Notes: generated from the sequence alone by a model not told the origin. 64,000 nt of DNA from Pseudomonadota bacterium (GCA_039024915.1 JBCCPK010000009.1:1-64000), one strand, 5' to 3'. Shown: positions 42,343 through 52,883, counted from the first letter of the stretch. Numbers and translations: made by a program.

Positions 42343-43854
42343 ATGGCTGTGGAACTTCATAGAGCCGACGAAGCCAAGAAAAGCATAACTGACATCGTCG
42401 AAAACTATGGTGTCCGCGAGCTCCCGGTCGATAAAGCCGTCGCCCCATCTCCGGTGGATCGATATTTCTGGCTGAGAACCAGTGTGACCAAAGACGGTGT
42501 CGGTGGTCACGCTCGAAAGTTCTTCGCGACGGTGGAACGACCGGAATGTTCAACTCGTGGCGAGTACCGATTGGCAAACTTGGTTCTTCAGGGAGGCGGC
42601 ACACTGGGCCTCGCCCATGTCGGCTTCATCACCGGCCTCGAAAAGGCTGGCGTCAGATTTCTCGGTCTGGCGGGCACATCCGCAGGCGCTATCCTTGCGA
42701 TGGGCATGGCGGCTATTCGAGGAAAGGACCTAACCGCCGAGACCCACACAGCATTATCAACGTTTGTCGCATCCATTCCGATGGATGAGTTCATCGACGG
42801 CCCGCGCCCAGTTCGTAAGTTCCTCAAGCGTTCCTTAGTCAGCGCGCCGCTCACAAGCCCAAGTTACTGGGTCCAGGCGCTCGCAGCGTTGCGCCGCTTA
42901 CGGGATAAACGGGGACTCAATCAAGGAGACGCGTTCGAGGAGTGGCTGGAGACAGCTCTGGCGGGCCTCGGCTTCCGCACAATCGACCAGCTCTACGATG
43001 CTCTCGATGCAATCTATCACGATGTGGAAGGGCTTCGCGGCGCCGAGGCCAAAAACATCATTGATGGCCTGCCGCGTGAGATCTTTCGTACCGAACCCCA
43101 TGCCGGCAATGGGAAAGACGGGGCGAGGCCCGGTGCTGCGCTCCTGAAGTTGATGACGATGGCAATGCCAGCAGGGCTGAAGTTGAGCCTACCGGAGGAT
43201 CTGACGCTGCTTCAGGCGGAGTATCAACACGCCTCTCCGGCGCGATTGGTCCGCACGTCCATGTCTATACCGGGTTTCTTCGAACCGGTGGTCATGCGGA
43301 CGAACAGTGTGCGTTGGGGTCGTCACATCCAAAATTCGCTCGGACCTGTCCTGTCCGACAAAGAGGCCAACTCTCTGGCCGATCTTGCAGACCTTTGGTT
43401 CCTTGACGGCGGGATGATGTCCAACCTGCCAAGCGATTCCTATCGGTCCTTGATGCCTGAGGTTCCAACCATTGTCGTTCCGTTGGTCAGCCGCAGCAAA
43501 CCAAAAAGGATAGGTGGACGCCGAACCTACGCAAACTTGCTCAGTGATGCGTTTGCCGCCTTCACAGCGGTGCGCGGACAACGCGATCGAGAGGTCCTCG
43601 CCCAGAACGACGACTTAGAGGCGGAGTTTAACTTGGTCGAGGCGAACCTTGCCAAAGAGCGGCACTGGCCGCAGCCGCGCATTTACCCCACCCAGATTGC
43701 GCCGGTCGATCCAGGCGATGCCAATTGGCTCGACTTCGTTATGAACGACAGTGAAAAGCAGAAGCTGTTCAATCACGGCCTCGAAGCTGCGCTGAGATTC
43801 TTCAAAAAGATCGATCAACTCGATGCCAAACGGGAAAGGAAGTCCTATGCCTGA
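42343..43854 (+). CDS. Patatin-like phospholipase
   Basis: A 503-residue protein with the full patatin catalytic set: the oxyanion loop LVLQGGGTLGLAHVG, the nucleophile elbow GLAGTSAGAI (Ser113), and the Asp in FLDGGMMSNLP (Asp355). A large helical insert (residues about 130-300) separates elbow and Asp. ATG 42343 follows GGAGG closely (spacing short); GTG 42310 is the alternative and would add 11 residues. No signal peptide. The stop overlaps the next gene's start by 8 bases (ATG at 43847, TGA at 43852-43854), so the large membrane protein is translationally coupled. Lipid hydrolysis at a membrane is expected; natural substrate unknown. Confidence 0.9.
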   Translation: MAVELHRADEAKKSITDIVENYGVRELPVDKAVAPSPVDRYFWLRTSVTKDGVGGHARKFFATVERPECSTRGEYRLANLVLQGGGTLGLAHVGFITGLEKAGVRFLGLAGTSAGAILAMGMAAIRGKDLTAETHTALSTFVASIPMDEFIDGPRPVRKFLKRSLVSAPLTSPSYWVQALAALRRLRDKRGLNQGDAFEEWLETALAGLGFRTIDQLYDALDAIYHDVEGLRGAEAKNIIDGLPREIFRTEPHAGNGKDGARPGAALLKLMTMAMPAGLKLSLPEDLTLLQAEYQHASPARLVRTSMSIPGFFEPVVMRTNSVRWGRHIQNSLGPVLSDKEANSLADLADLWFLDGGMMSNLPSDSYRSLMPEVPTIVVPLVSRSKPKRIGGRRTYANLLSDAFAAFTAVRGQRDREVLAQNDDLEAEFNLVEANLAKERHWPQPRIYPTQIAPVDPGDANWLDFVMNDSEKQKLFNHGLEAALRFFKKIDQLDAKRERKSYA

Positions 43855-46800
43855 GGATAGTGCGAATCTTTTTCAAGAGCTTACGGAAGCGGTCGGACGC
43901 GACACGGATTGGCGATCCGCTTCGGCTCAAAGCAGCCAAAAGCCATCTAAAGTTTCGCGTACCAGTGATGCGAAGCTCGATAGCTCCAAAGTCAGAGGTT
44001 TCATCCAAAAGCAATTCGGCAACAGCCCTGCCCAATTCGATCGTGCCGACAAGAAGCGAAAGGAACTGGATGGCGAGCTGGCGAGGCTCTCCGCCGAGAT
44101 AAGCCTTCTTCAGCAAACGATACAACCGGACAGCGGTGAGCCTGCACTTACTGATCAGGCGACAGAGCGAGCGGGGGATACGGCCCAAAGCGGGAGCCGA
44201 GATTCAGACCTGCCTGGCTCAGCCGGTAGCGGAGGCACCGGCGCGCCAGACGTTCCTTCTCGCTCGGAGATGGCGCAGGACAATCTGATCAATCAACGCG
44301 GTTTCGGTGAAGGTAATTCCCAAGAACCCGACGTCATCATGGCGCAGCGTGCTGCCGAACGGAGGGCAATTGAAGGCCGGAGAGCCAGAGCGATCAGGAA
44401 CCGCAACGGCGCGCTGAAGAAGCTTCTGGCAACGATGCAGGAAATCGTGAAAAGCCTTGAGCAGCCGTTCAATCAAGAGCTTGCCGCTATTGTTCCCGAT
44501 GAAGACTCGCAGCAACCCCGGCAGTTCGTTATTGAGACCGAAACTGGGCGTTTGCTCAAAAAAGACGAGTTCATTGAGGCGCTTAAAGCGGATGACGGCG
44601 CAGAGTGGCTCAGTCGCCATGTGCGGATGAACAAGAAAGACGTGGAAACTAAAGCCGCGTCAGTCTTCGAGCGCATGACGATCGGAAGTGTGACCGAAGA
44701 GCGAGATCCCGACACTTACATCCAGCGCTTTCAACAAGCCTATAACCGCCTGCGCCAGGAAGCTGAAACGCAGGAGAAAAAGGTCCACGAAGTTCATGGT
44801 CAGAGCGCCGATGCTGTTTCCATCTTCGAGATGGGGATCAACGCGGCAGCGACCCTCGAAGAGATCTTGCTTCCGGTCATCAACCAAGACCTCGAAAGCG
44901 AGAAACTGAAGGCAGAGGTTCAGTGCGTCCACGACGAGCTTACAGCGTTCAAGAGACGCCTAACCGCATATCGTGATTACGCGCGAAAGGTGGAGACTTT
45001 CCTTGGAGATGGCGAGGCAGTCCTGCGCGACATCCATCGAAAATACTGCATTGAACCGCGCATTAAAGCAGAGAAGGCGGAAGCGCTGGGCGTTGCGCGC
45101 CAGGCCCGGGGCCTTGAATTTCTCCGGCCGATCGCACTGCTTTGGGCGGTGTTTGTGACAGTTCTCACGAAGGGGGCACTGGCCACCAGCACGTCGGAGA
45201 TCATACATCTGTTCACCACAGAGATCCTCAGTGTCACATTCGTAACCGTATACGCAATCTCTGTTTTCATTGGACGTGGTCAACGCAAGCGCAGAATGGA
45301 GCGTTTGGAGGAGCATGCGCGGAGCACGTTTAGGCGGACGCTCGGTCTGACGGTCGACACATCCGCATGGGGCCTCGTTAATAGGCTCTTCGGCGTCAAT
45401 CGCGAGGACATACAATTTTCATCGAGGCGTTTGTCAGACATCGACCATAGCGGTGAAACCCGCGAGGATATCTCCAGCTTCCGGTACCTTGGCGCTGGCT
45501 TAGGTTTAACGCAACCTCATGCCTTGGACGCGCACACTTGGCGTTTGGCAGGTTGGAACCTCCTTGCTCTCGCGCTTCCCGCAGCTACATTTTTCATGGT
45601 TTACACCCCGATTGATGCTGAGCATCAGGCCTTTGTGGCAACGCACAATAACGGAAGTCTCTGTGTTTATGCGTCCGGTCGCCTCGTCTACTCGGATGCC
45701 GATAATTTCTATGTTGACCCTACTCCCCACCAGGCGGAAAGGGGCTCCGCCAGACTTATCGATACGGTGCTCCCTGAGATGGCAGCGACACCGGTACCGC
45801 GCGACAGAATTCTCCTGATTGCGCCAAACAAGCGGAAGCCCGATGAGGCATGCGATACACCGCTCGATACTCAACCGCTGCGCGTAACCCATGAGGGGGA
45901 TGAACTGGAGACAATTGCAGATGCATTCATGACAATTGCTGACCGTCCGCCGCAATTTGATGGAGACGAAGCTTGGACTGCGGTTGTGGACCAATCGCGG
46001 AGTGTTCTGGTTAACCTGCTTGATTATTCCGAGGTCTCTCAAGATCAGACGACGGCCTTCCAGCAGTCGGTTGATGCGCTGGGGGTCGCTGTGGGCGGCG
46101 TGCTGACAACAACTGATCTCGTAAAGCTGATCGTCTCTCCCTTTTCAGCACCACGTCCGGGCCTTGGCGGGATCGGTGACATAGATATTCAACTCGATTT
46201 ACCTGCCGAACTGCATGCTCCCGTTGATCAATTCATAAGCGCGATGACTTCCCTTTCGCGTACGCTCCAGGAGCAGATTGACCAAGGGGATAACACCGAG
46301 CGGCTGGAAGAGTTGCGAGCAAGGCTTGCCGAAATCGTCGCTTTGGTGGCGGCGTCAAACGAAAACGTCGCAAGCGCTTTGGAGCGCGAAACCGAAGGCG
46401 TTGCCCCCTCGAGCCCAGCGATCGTGACGCCTGTCGCCATCGACGTGATGGGATCACAGCTTTCTGCCGTATCAGTCTCGCCCATCGTCAACCTCCCTGC
46501 GGAAAGCGCCGGATCGACGACCAACGTTACCAACACCTTCTTCACGCACATAAGTGTGCCCGGCGTTGCGGTTCAGCCCGAAGCAATCTTGAACGCGCTT
46601 GTTATGCCGTTCTTTCCCCGACCGATGGAGAATTCAGGGGTCGATAATCCTAACGAGGCTTTTTTTTGGGGGATGGTCAGCCTCGTGCCACCGGTCATTG
46701 ACGGAGCCGAAACATACTTTGATTACGTCGCGCGGGGGCTGCACGCCTGCATAGAAACCGGCGGTGAGATCAAGATTGCGGTTCGTGGTTACGCGAGCGA

Positions 46801-47284
46801 ATCCTGGCAAGTCCCGCCAATGGGCGAAACGGACGATGAGTTAAACTGGCACCTTGGCGAGGGTCGTAGAGCCGCGATTTTGCTGGCTTTGGCCGCCGCC
46901 TTGCAAGAGATTCCGAACGCGAACAGCGTTCTTGACAAGGTTTTGGTCGCTACTCGTCCATCCAGTGATCCGGTATCACTTGACCAGTATGTCCGTGCGA
47001 TTCAACCGCTGATGGACTTGGCAGAAACGTTTGGCTCCAAAGTTGACGTATCGAGGAGCTATGATTTGGGACCTGTTTTTGGGCGGTACAGACACTTCAA
47101 TAGCTTTGGCGAGATGACCAGGGCTCGATCTGGTTGGATGTCCGACGTCTTGCCGCCTCGCGTTGAAGGGGCAGCCAACAACTTTGAAGAGCTGTTCGCA
47201 CGATCGGTGGTCTTTAGCGTCGAAGAGGTGGTGAGTAGCAACTGCCGCATAGCCGAAACAGCTACAAGTACTGCATCACGCTGA
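43847..47284 (+). CDS. Large coiled-coil membrane protein with OmpA-like C-terminus
   Basis: A 1145-residue protein: a cytoplasmic N-terminal about 420 residues, largely helical and charged (EKKVHEVHGQ, LESEKLKAEVQ), then TM1 about 424-442, TM2 about 457-476, an about 95-residue cytosolic segment, TM3 about 569-586, and an about 555-residue periplasmic region. Near the end IKIAVRGYASESW followed by LNWHLGEGRRAAILLALAAAL resembles the peptidoglycan-binding helix of OmpA-like domains (NxxLSxxRAxxV). ATG 43847 has AGGA 6 bases upstream and overlaps the patatin stop. It could tie the operon to the envelope. No known family is recognised for the whole protein. Confidence 0.75.
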   Translation: MPEDSANLFQELTEAVGRDTDWRSASAQSSQKPSKVSRTSDAKLDSSKVRGFIQKQFGNSPAQFDRADKKRKELDGELARLSAEISLLQQTIQPDSGEPALTDQATERAGDTAQSGSRDSDLPGSAGSGGTGAPDVPSRSEMAQDNLINQRGFGEGNSQEPDVIMAQRAAERRAIEGRRARAIRNRNGALKKLLATMQEIVKSLEQPFNQELAAIVPDEDSQQPRQFVIETETGRLLKKDEFIEALKADDGAEWLSRHVRMNKKDVETKAASVFERMTIGSVTEERDPDTYIQRFQQAYNRLRQEAETQEKKVHEVHGQSADAVSIFEMGINAAATLEEILLPVINQDLESEKLKAEVQCVHDELTAFKRRLTAYRDYARKVETFLGDGEAVLRDIHRKYCIEPRIKAEKAEALGVARQARGLEFLRPIALLWAVFVTVLTKGALATSTSEIIHLFTTEILSVTFVTVYAISVFIGRGQRKRRMERLEEHARSTFRRTLGLTVDTSAWGLVNRLFGVNREDIQFSSRRLSDIDHSGETREDISSFRYLGAGLGLTQPHALDAHTWRLAGWNLLALALPAATFFMVYTPIDAEHQAFVATHNNGSLCVYASGRLVYSDADNFYVDPTPHQAERGSARLIDTVLPEMAATPVPRDRILLIAPNKRKPDEACDTPLDTQPLRVTHEGDELETIADAFMTIADRPPQFDGDEAWTAVVDQSRSVLVNLLDYSEVSQDQTTAFQQSVDALGVAVGGVLTTTDLVKLIVSPFSAPRPGLGGIGDIDIQLDLPAELHAPVDQFISAMTSLSRTLQEQIDQGDNTERLEELRARLAEIVALVAASNENVASALERETEGVAPSSPAIVTPVAIDVMGSQLSAVSVSPIVNLPAESAGSTTNVTNTFFTHISVPGVAVQPEAILNALVMPFFPRPMENSGVDNPNEAFFWGMVSLVPPVIDGAETYFDYVARGLHACIETGGEIKIAVRGYASESWQVPPMGETDDELNWHLGEGRRAAILLALAAALQEIPNANSVLDKVLVATRPSSDPVSLDQYVRAIQPLMDLAETFGSKVDVSRSYDLGPVFGRYRHFNSFGEMTRARSGWMSDVLPPRVEGAANNFEELFARSVVFSVEEVVSSNCRIAETATSTASR

Positions 47285-47370
47285 TCGGAATTGGACCGGC
47301 AACGCCGAGCTCGTGCAACTTCCGCTGGCCCATCTTCGGTTTCGAGTTTGATTGCCTCACACCGTCCAAA

Positions 47371-47457
<87 letters not shown>

Positions 47458-47634
47458 AAGGCATGCAGAAAGCGACCACGGCTTAGGGTGCCCCTGTTCG
47501 CTTGTCAACGCTCACAGCAACGTGGCCAGGCGTTAATCAACCAGCATCCTAATACCGTGCTGCCAGCCGCTTCACATGGCGGTGTTTACGCCCTAGGTGA
47601 GACCGTGACCACGATCGGAAAAGGGTCTTCGGAA

Positions 47635-48624
47635 ATGATTGATGCGCCTGGCAATGCGGGCCTTAACGGCAAGTTGGTGACTGTCTTTGGTGGATCCGGA
47701 TTTCTCGGGCGGTATGTCGTCCGTGAGCTGGCCAAGAAAGGTTACCGGGTACGCGTCGCGGTGCGCCGGCCGGACCTCGCGGGGCATCTACAGCCTATGG
47801 GCGCTGTCGGTCAGGTTCACGCGGTGCAAGCAAACCTGCGGTTTGACTGGTCGGTCGATCGGGCAATTGAAGGCGCCGATGCGGTCGTAAATCTGGTCGG
47901 CATACTGTTTGAAAGCGGTAAGCAGAGCTTCAGTTCCATTCAAGCCGACGGCCCTGCATTGATTGCGCAAGCATGCGCAAAGGCGGGCATCTCCAACTTT
48001 GTTCACATGTCAGCAATCGGCGCGGATGCGACCTCGGACGCCGGATATGCCCGAACGAAAGCGCTCGGCGAGCACGCAGTCCTGCTGGCGGTTCCTGACG
48101 CCATAATCATGCGTCCCTCAATCGTGTTTGGCCCGGAAGATGAATTCTTCAATCGCTTTGCCAACATGGCGCGGTTCTCGCCGATACTCCCTGTCGTCGG
48201 GCCAACAACAAAGTTTCAGCCCGTCTATGTGGGCGATGTTGGCGATGCTGTTGCCTTGGCAATCGATGGGGCCGCGAAGCCTGGAACCATCTACGAGCTG
48301 GGCGGTCCGGAGATCGACACCTTCGAAGGCTTGATGGAGCGCATGCTCAAGGTCATTGAACGTCGGCGGCCCATCATTGCGCTTCCTAGAAATGTTGCGA
48401 TGCTCCAGGCGCGCGTTTTCGAGCTCCTGCCTAAACCGGTCCTGACGGTCGATCAGGTCAAGCTCCTTGCGAAGGACAACGTCGTTTCGCAAGCGGCTCT
48501 TGATGACAGCCGTACGCTTGAAGGTCTAGGCCTCACCGCTTCGGCGATGGATGCAATACTGCCGACCTATCTTTGGCGTTATCGCAAGCATGGTCAGTAC
48601 GCCGCGTTGGGTTCCAAGCCCTGA
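47635..48624 (+). CDS. NDUFA9-like complex I-associated atypical SDR
   Basis: A 329-residue extended SDR of the NDUFA9/39-kDa type. The cofactor motif VTVFGGSGFLGRYVVREL lies near the N-terminus, FVHMSAIGADATSDAGYARTK in the middle (the YxxxK Tyr and Lys), and FQPVYVGDVGDAV near residue 190. In mitochondria this subunit binds NADPH and stabilises complex I; in alphaproteobacteria the free gene has an uncertain role. The frame opens at 47488, but ATG 47635 follows AAGGG with 9-base spacing and matches the family length. It lies beside tRNA-Leu and uppP, as in related genomes. Confidence 0.88.
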   Translation: MIDAPGNAGLNGKLVTVFGGSGFLGRYVVRELAKKGYRVRVAVRRPDLAGHLQPMGAVGQVHAVQANLRFDWSVDRAIEGADAVVNLVGILFESGKQSFSSIQADGPALIAQACAKAGISNFVHMSAIGADATSDAGYARTKALGEHAVLLAVPDAIIMRPSIVFGPEDEFFNRFANMARFSPILPVVGPTTKFQPVYVGDVGDAVALAIDGAAKPGTIYELGGPEIDTFEGLMERMLKVIERRRPIIALPRNVAMLQARVFELLPKPVLTVDQVKLLAKDNVVSQAALDDSRTLEGLGLTASAMDAILPTYLWRYRKHGQYAALGSKP

Positions 48625-48683
48625 CCACGGGCCGAAGGCATGCGCCTTGGCGCATGATGTTCCTCTTTCGTCTTCGGGCTTCC

Positions 48684-49490
48684 TCAACCCAGCAACGCAA
48701 GCCCAACAAAGCCCAAGCTGCCGACAATAATTCGCCACCAGGCGAATAGAGCAAAGCCATGCTTGGATACATAATCGAGGAGCCAGCGCACCACGATCAC
48801 GGCCATGAAAAACGCGGCAACAAACCCGACGGCGACCACCATCAGTCCATCCGTCGTGACGATGTCGCGGTTAGCGTAAAGATCATAAACGAAGGCGCCG
48901 GACATTGTGGGCATGGCCAAGAAAAAGGTGAACTCCGCCGCTGAGCGTTTGTCGGTCCCCATCAACAGTGAGCCGACGATCGTCGAGCCGGAGCGTGATA
49001 CGCCAGGTATCAGGGCCAAGCATTGGAAAAGGCCGATTCCCAAGCAAAGCTTAAGCGGGTAATCCATCACATCATTGTAGCGAGGCGAGAGCTCCATCCT
49101 GTCCACCAGCAGCAAGATGATGCCGCCCACAATCAGCGTCGTGCAGATCAGTGCCGGCGTTTCGAACAAGATCGTCTTGATGAATTCATGCATCAGTACG
49201 CCTGCAAACGCTGCCGGCAAGAACGCAAGGACTATACCTGCCACGAACCGTCGCGCTCGTGGATTTGTCGGAAGCTCCTTGGCGATCTGCAGGAGCTTCA
49301 CAGTGTAGACCGATAGGACCGCCAAAATGGCGCCCAGCTGAATAAGAACTTCGAAGATTTTCCCCTCGTTCTCGAAGCCCAGGAAATGCCCCGCCAGCAG
49401 AATATGCCCGGTCGAAGAAACCGGGATGAACTCGGTCAGGCCTTCCAGCAGGCCCAGAAAAAGGGCCTCAAGAAATGTCTCAAGGGTCAT
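48684..49490 (-). CDS. uppP: Undecaprenyl-diphosphatase (BacA/UppP)
   Basis: A 268-residue multi-helix membrane protein with the two family motifs: [19 protein letters not shown] near residue 17-35 and [15 protein letters not shown] near 165-180. It removes a phosphate from undecaprenyl diphosphate at the membrane, recycling the carrier for peptidoglycan and O-antigen synthesis. The frame runs to 49559, but ATG 49490 gives the standard N-terminus. It is convergent with the NDUFA9-like gene. The 49491-49735 gap upstream holds the divergent promoter to the GST gene, with nothing else evident. Confidence 0.95.
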   Translation of the reverse strand: MTLETFLEALFLGLLEGLTEFIPVSSTGHILLAGHFLGFENEGKIFEVLIQLGAILAVLSVYTVKLLQIAKELPTNPRARRFVAGIVLAFLPAAFAGVLMHEFIKTILFETPALICTTLIVGGIILLLVDRMELSPRYNDVMDYPLKLCLGIGLFQCLALIPGVSRSGSTIVGSLLMGTDKRSAAEFTFFLAMPTMSGAFVYDLYANRDIVTTDGLMVVAVGFVAAFFMAVIVVRWLLDYVSKHGFALFAWWRIIVGSLGFVGLALLG

Positions 49491-49735
49491 TAGACAGGCC
49501 TTTGAACGCGGGACGAGGAATAAATATGACCGCTCCCGATGCAGCGTTAATCGCTCCACCTAAGCTGCGCTCGATAAACCAGCATTGCGTAAAGATTTCC
49601 TGCACCCCGCCCCATTGTCGCTCAACGGGTGTGCGCCTATACCCACCAGCCTGACAATGGCTGTATGCAGGCACAGCCAGTAAGGTCATCTGTGCAACGT
49701 CTTTTGCGTTCCGCACCATAAGCTTGAAAGTCTCA

Positions 49736-50419
49736 ATGCCCACGCTCTTCCACCAATCGCTAGACGTCGCCAGCCGATATGTTCGTCTCACTTTAGCCGA
49801 GTACGGTGTTCAGGCCGAAATGCAGGTGGAGAAGGTCTGGGCGCGGCGAAAGGAGTTCCTGTCGCTTAATCCAGCTGCGACTGTTCCCGTGCTGGTGGTC
49901 GACCAAGCCAATCTGGTGGGCGCCGGACCCATTACGGGTTTTGTTTGTGAAACGCGCGACGATCAAGGGGCACCGCTGCTTCCCACCGACCCTGCCGATC
50001 GCGCCGAGGTCCGTCGGTTAGTCGATTGGGCGCTGCTTCTGCTTGAAAGCGATGTCTCCTCGGTACTGGTCCTGGAAAAAGCACTAAAGCGGCAAATTCC
50101 ACATGAACACGGTGGAGGTGCCCCAGATACCAAGGCAATGAGAATTGCCCGGGGTAACCTCGGCTGGCATCTGCGCTACATGACACATTTGTTGGCTAGC
50201 CATGATTGGCTGGTGGCAGAGCGTCTCAGCCTCGCTGATCTCGCGTTTGGCGCTGCGATGTCCTCGCTCGACTATCTCGGTGAAGTGCCATGGTCCGATC
50301 ATCCACCGCTCAAAGACTGGTACGCACAGCTCAAATCCAGGCCTTCATTCGCTCCGATCTTGTCGGAACGGGTCACGGGCGTCATCCCGCCCGATCATTA
50401 TGAAGACCCCGACTTCTGA
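49736..50419 (+). CDS. Glutathione S-transferase family protein
   Basis: A 227-residue protein with the two-domain GST layout. The N-terminal thioredoxin-like half has TLFHQSLDVASRYVRLTLAEYG and FLSLNPAATVPVLVVDQANL (the cis-Pro strand) and ITGFVCET before the helical half. The C-terminal half reads LSLADLAFGAAMSSLDYLGEVPW. Ser8 or Ser13 could serve as glutathione-activating residue. ATG 49736 is preferred over the TTG at 49724. It overlaps queG by 20 bases, an arrangement seen in other Hyphomicrobiales. Detoxification or redox role unknown in detail. Confidence 0.88.
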   Translation: MPTLFHQSLDVASRYVRLTLAEYGVQAEMQVEKVWARRKEFLSLNPAATVPVLVVDQANLVGAGPITGFVCETRDDQGAPLLPTDPADRAEVRRLVDWALLLLESDVSSVLVLEKALKRQIPHEHGGGAPDTKAMRIARGNLGWHLRYMTHLLASHDWLVAERLSLADLAFGAAMSSLDYLGEVPWSDHPPLKDWYAQLKSRPSFAPILSERVTGVIPPDHYEDPDF

Positions 50420-51473
50420 CCCGCACGGATTGATCGGCAAGGCGGCGCGCGAAACCGGCTTTGATGTCTGGGCCGTAACCCGTGCCGATGAGGCTGACGA
50501 TCTGCGGGAGAGATTGAATCGCTTCGTGGCGCTCGGTCGGCACGGTTCGATGGGTTGGATGGCCGAGACCGCGAGCCGGCGGAGCCATCCCCGGCGTTTA
50601 TGGCCAGATGCTAAAGCGATCATCATGGTGGGAGCGTCCTACGCGCCGCCCAGCGATCCCACCGTGACGCTTGAGCAATCCGATGTTGGAACGATTTCCG
50701 TCTACGCGCGCAATCGTGACTACCATGATGTCATCAAGGGGCGGCTGAAGACGCTAGCGTCAAAGCTGGTTTCCAGGCTCGGCGGCGCCGTGAAGGTGTT
50801 TGTTGACACAGCGCCTGTCATGGAAAAGCCGCTCGCTCAGGCAGCTGGCCTGGGTTGGCAGGGCAAGCATACCAATCTGGTTTCGCGTGAGCACGGGTCG
50901 TGGTTGTTCCTGGGTGCGATTTTCACAACGTTTGATATTGCCGCTCAACAAGCTGAGACCGACCATTGCGGCAACTGCACCCGCTGTCTTGATATCTGTC
51001 CAACAGATGCCTTTCCTGCGCCCTACCAACTCGATGCCCGGCGCTGCATCTCCTACCTGACGATCGAACACAAAGGTCCGATCCCGGTCGAGTTTCGCAA
51101 GGCAATAGGAAACCGCATCTATGGCTGCGATGATTGCCTGGCGGTCTGCCCCTGGAACAAGTTTGCGCAAACCTCGTCCGAGGCTAAGTTCCGCGCGCGA
51201 ACTGAGCTGAACGCGCCAAAGCTTGAACAGCTGCTGCGCCTTGATGATCAGCAGTTCAGGTCTTTGTTCTCAGGCTCGCCGATCAAACGGATTGGCCGTG
51301 ATCGCTTCATCCGCAATTGCTTGATTGCGGCCGGCAATAGCGATCGGCTCGACCTTCTGGCGCCTGTCGAAGACCTGCTCAACGATCCTAACGGAATTGT
51401 TCGTGAAGCGGCCCGCTGGGCCCAGGGTGAACTCCTGCAGCACAGCTCCGCACCAATTTCGCAAGCGGGCTAA
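50400..51473 (+). CDS. queG: Epoxyqueuosine reductase
   Basis: A 357-residue cobalamin- and iron-sulfur-dependent enzyme that converts epoxyqueuosine to queuosine in tRNA. Two 4Fe-4S motifs are visible: CGNCTRCLDICPTDAF and CDDCLAVCPW. VDTAPVMEKPLAQAAGLGWQGKHTNL is the QueG/RdhA-like cobalamin-binding region. The C-terminal HEAT-like end matches family length. The frame opens upstream in the GST gene, but ATG 50400 gives the right length and is coupled to the GST stop (50417-50419). Confidence 0.95.
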   Translation: MKTPTSDPHGLIGKAARETGFDVWAVTRADEADDLRERLNRFVALGRHGSMGWMAETASRRSHPRRLWPDAKAIIMVGASYAPPSDPTVTLEQSDVGTISVYARNRDYHDVIKGRLKTLASKLVSRLGGAVKVFVDTAPVMEKPLAQAAGLGWQGKHTNLVSREHGSWLFLGAIFTTFDIAAQQAETDHCGNCTRCLDICPTDAFPAPYQLDARRCISYLTIEHKGPIPVEFRKAIGNRIYGCDDCLAVCPWNKFAQTSSEAKFRARTELNAPKLEQLLRLDDQQFRSLFSGSPIKRIGRDRFIRNCLIAAGNSDRLDLLAPVEDLLNDPNGIVREAARWAQGELLQHSSAPISQAG

Positions 51474-51542
51474 GCGGTGCACCAGTTTGCGGTGGATGTG
51501 GCCCCCGATTACCTTCGTCCGTCAACGTTTATCAGCGCGCCC

Positions 51543-52883
51543 CTACACGGGTTTGAAGCCATCGGCCTGCAATGCATGACCGGCAAGGTATAGCGAGCCA
51601 CAAATCAGTATCCGGGCAGGCTCCTGGGCACTCTCTTCGATTTCCGCGAGCGCTTGCTCGACACTCGATGCAACCGAGGCGAAGGTGCCGGTTTCTGACG
51701 CAGACGCCGCGACAGCAACCGTGTCGAGCGCCTTAACATGATCGGGGATCGGTACAGCGATCACCTGCCGGGCGAGCCCTTCGAAAGGGCGAAAGAAATC
51801 GGTGGCTTCTTTTGTGCGCATCATGCCCGTGACCAGGTAGAGTGGTCGCTGCACGCGATCCTCAAGATCAGCCATCGCTTCAGCTAACGCCTGTCCGCCG
51901 CCGGCGTTGTGGCCGCCGTCGAGCCACACGTCACACGATGGCGCACGCTGCGCGAGCGCACCAGTGAGCTTTTGCAGCCGGCCGGGCCAAAAAGCAGCTG
52001 TGACGCCTCGCGCGTAGTTCTCGTCCGAGCCGTTGAGGTCACAGTGGCGCAGGCAGGCAATGGCGGTGCCGGCGTTGATGATCTGATGCCGCCCTGTCAG
52101 CTTGGGCAACGGCAGGTCCATAAGCCCAAAGCCGTCTTGATAGACGAGCCGGCCATGTTCTTCATAGGCCATGAAGTCCTGACCGTGTTCGATCAATGGT
52201 GCCCCGACCCGCTCAGCAACTGCCCGCAGGACATGCAGGGCGCGGGGGTCCTGAGGCGCGACAACACATGGGACATCCCGCTTGAGAATGCCAGCTTTCT
52301 CAGCGGCAATCTTCTCGATGGTATCGCCGAGAAATCCCATATGATCCATTGAGATAGGCGTGATCGCACTGATGTGAGGTGCCTCGATCACGTTCGTCGC
52401 GTCGAGCCGCCCACCCAACCCAACCTCAAGCAGACATGCATCTGCGGGTGTTTCGGAAAACAGCATCATCGCGACCGCTGTGGTGGCTTCGAAAAAGGTG
52501 ATCGCCTGGCCGCCATTGACGCGCTCGCAACGGACTAATGCGTCGGCCAAAGCCTCATCATCAACGAGCTTGCCCGCGATGCGGATGCGTTCGTTGAAGC
52601 GGACGAGATGCGGCGATGTGTAGGCGTGAACCGACTTGCCCTGGGCCTCGAGAAACGCCCTGGCGAACGCGATAGTAGAGCCTTTGCCGTTGGTGCCTGC
52701 GACGTGGATCGTCGGGGGCAAACGCCGATGCGGATCGCCCATCTCAGCAAGTAAGCGGTTGAGTCGTTCAAGCCCCAAATCCCACGCGCGCGGGTGAAGC
52801 ATTGTGAAGCGCTCCAGGAGCGCAATCGCGTCGTTCTTGCCGACCGCTGGTGCCGGGACCTGGGGATGCAGGGGATCGTTCAT
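51543..52883 (-). CDS. folC: Bifunctional folylpolyglutamate/dihydrofolate synthase
   Basis: A 446-residue Mur-ligase-like enzyme. P-loop: [14 protein letters not shown] (about 61-74). Then [21 protein letters not shown] and the C-terminal ligase lobe with LDGGHNAGG, the FolC signature. It adds glutamate to dihydropteroate or to folate. Its ATG overlaps the accD stop (52883-52880), continuing the trp-accD-folC operon usual in this group. Confidence 0.95.
   Translation of the reverse strand: MNDPLHPQVPAPAVGKNDAIALLERFTMLHPRAWDLGLERLNRLLAEMGDPHRRLPPTIHVAGTNGKGSTIAFARAFLEAQGKSVHAYTSPHLVRFNERIRIAGKLVDDEALADALVRCERVNGGQAITFFEATTAVAMMLFSETPADACLLEVGLGGRLDATNVIEAPHISAITPISMDHMGFLGDTIEKIAAEKAGILKRDVPCVVAPQDPRALHVLRAVAERVGAPLIEHGQDFMAYEEHGRLVYQDGFGLMDLPLPKLTGRHQIINAGTAIACLRHCDLNGSDENYARGVTAAFWPGRLQKLTGALAQRAPSCDVWLDGGHNAGGGQALAEAMADLEDRVQRPLYLVTGMMRTKEATDFFRPFEGLARQVIAVPIPDHVKALDTVAVAASASETGTFASVASSVEQALAEIEESAQEPARILICGSLYLAGHALQADGFKPV

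Noticed and set aside
47488-47634. N-terminal extension of the NDUFA9-like frame
   Set aside because: The frame opens upstream close to the tRNA, but the extension has no similarity to the family and a good ribosome binding site precedes ATG 47635.
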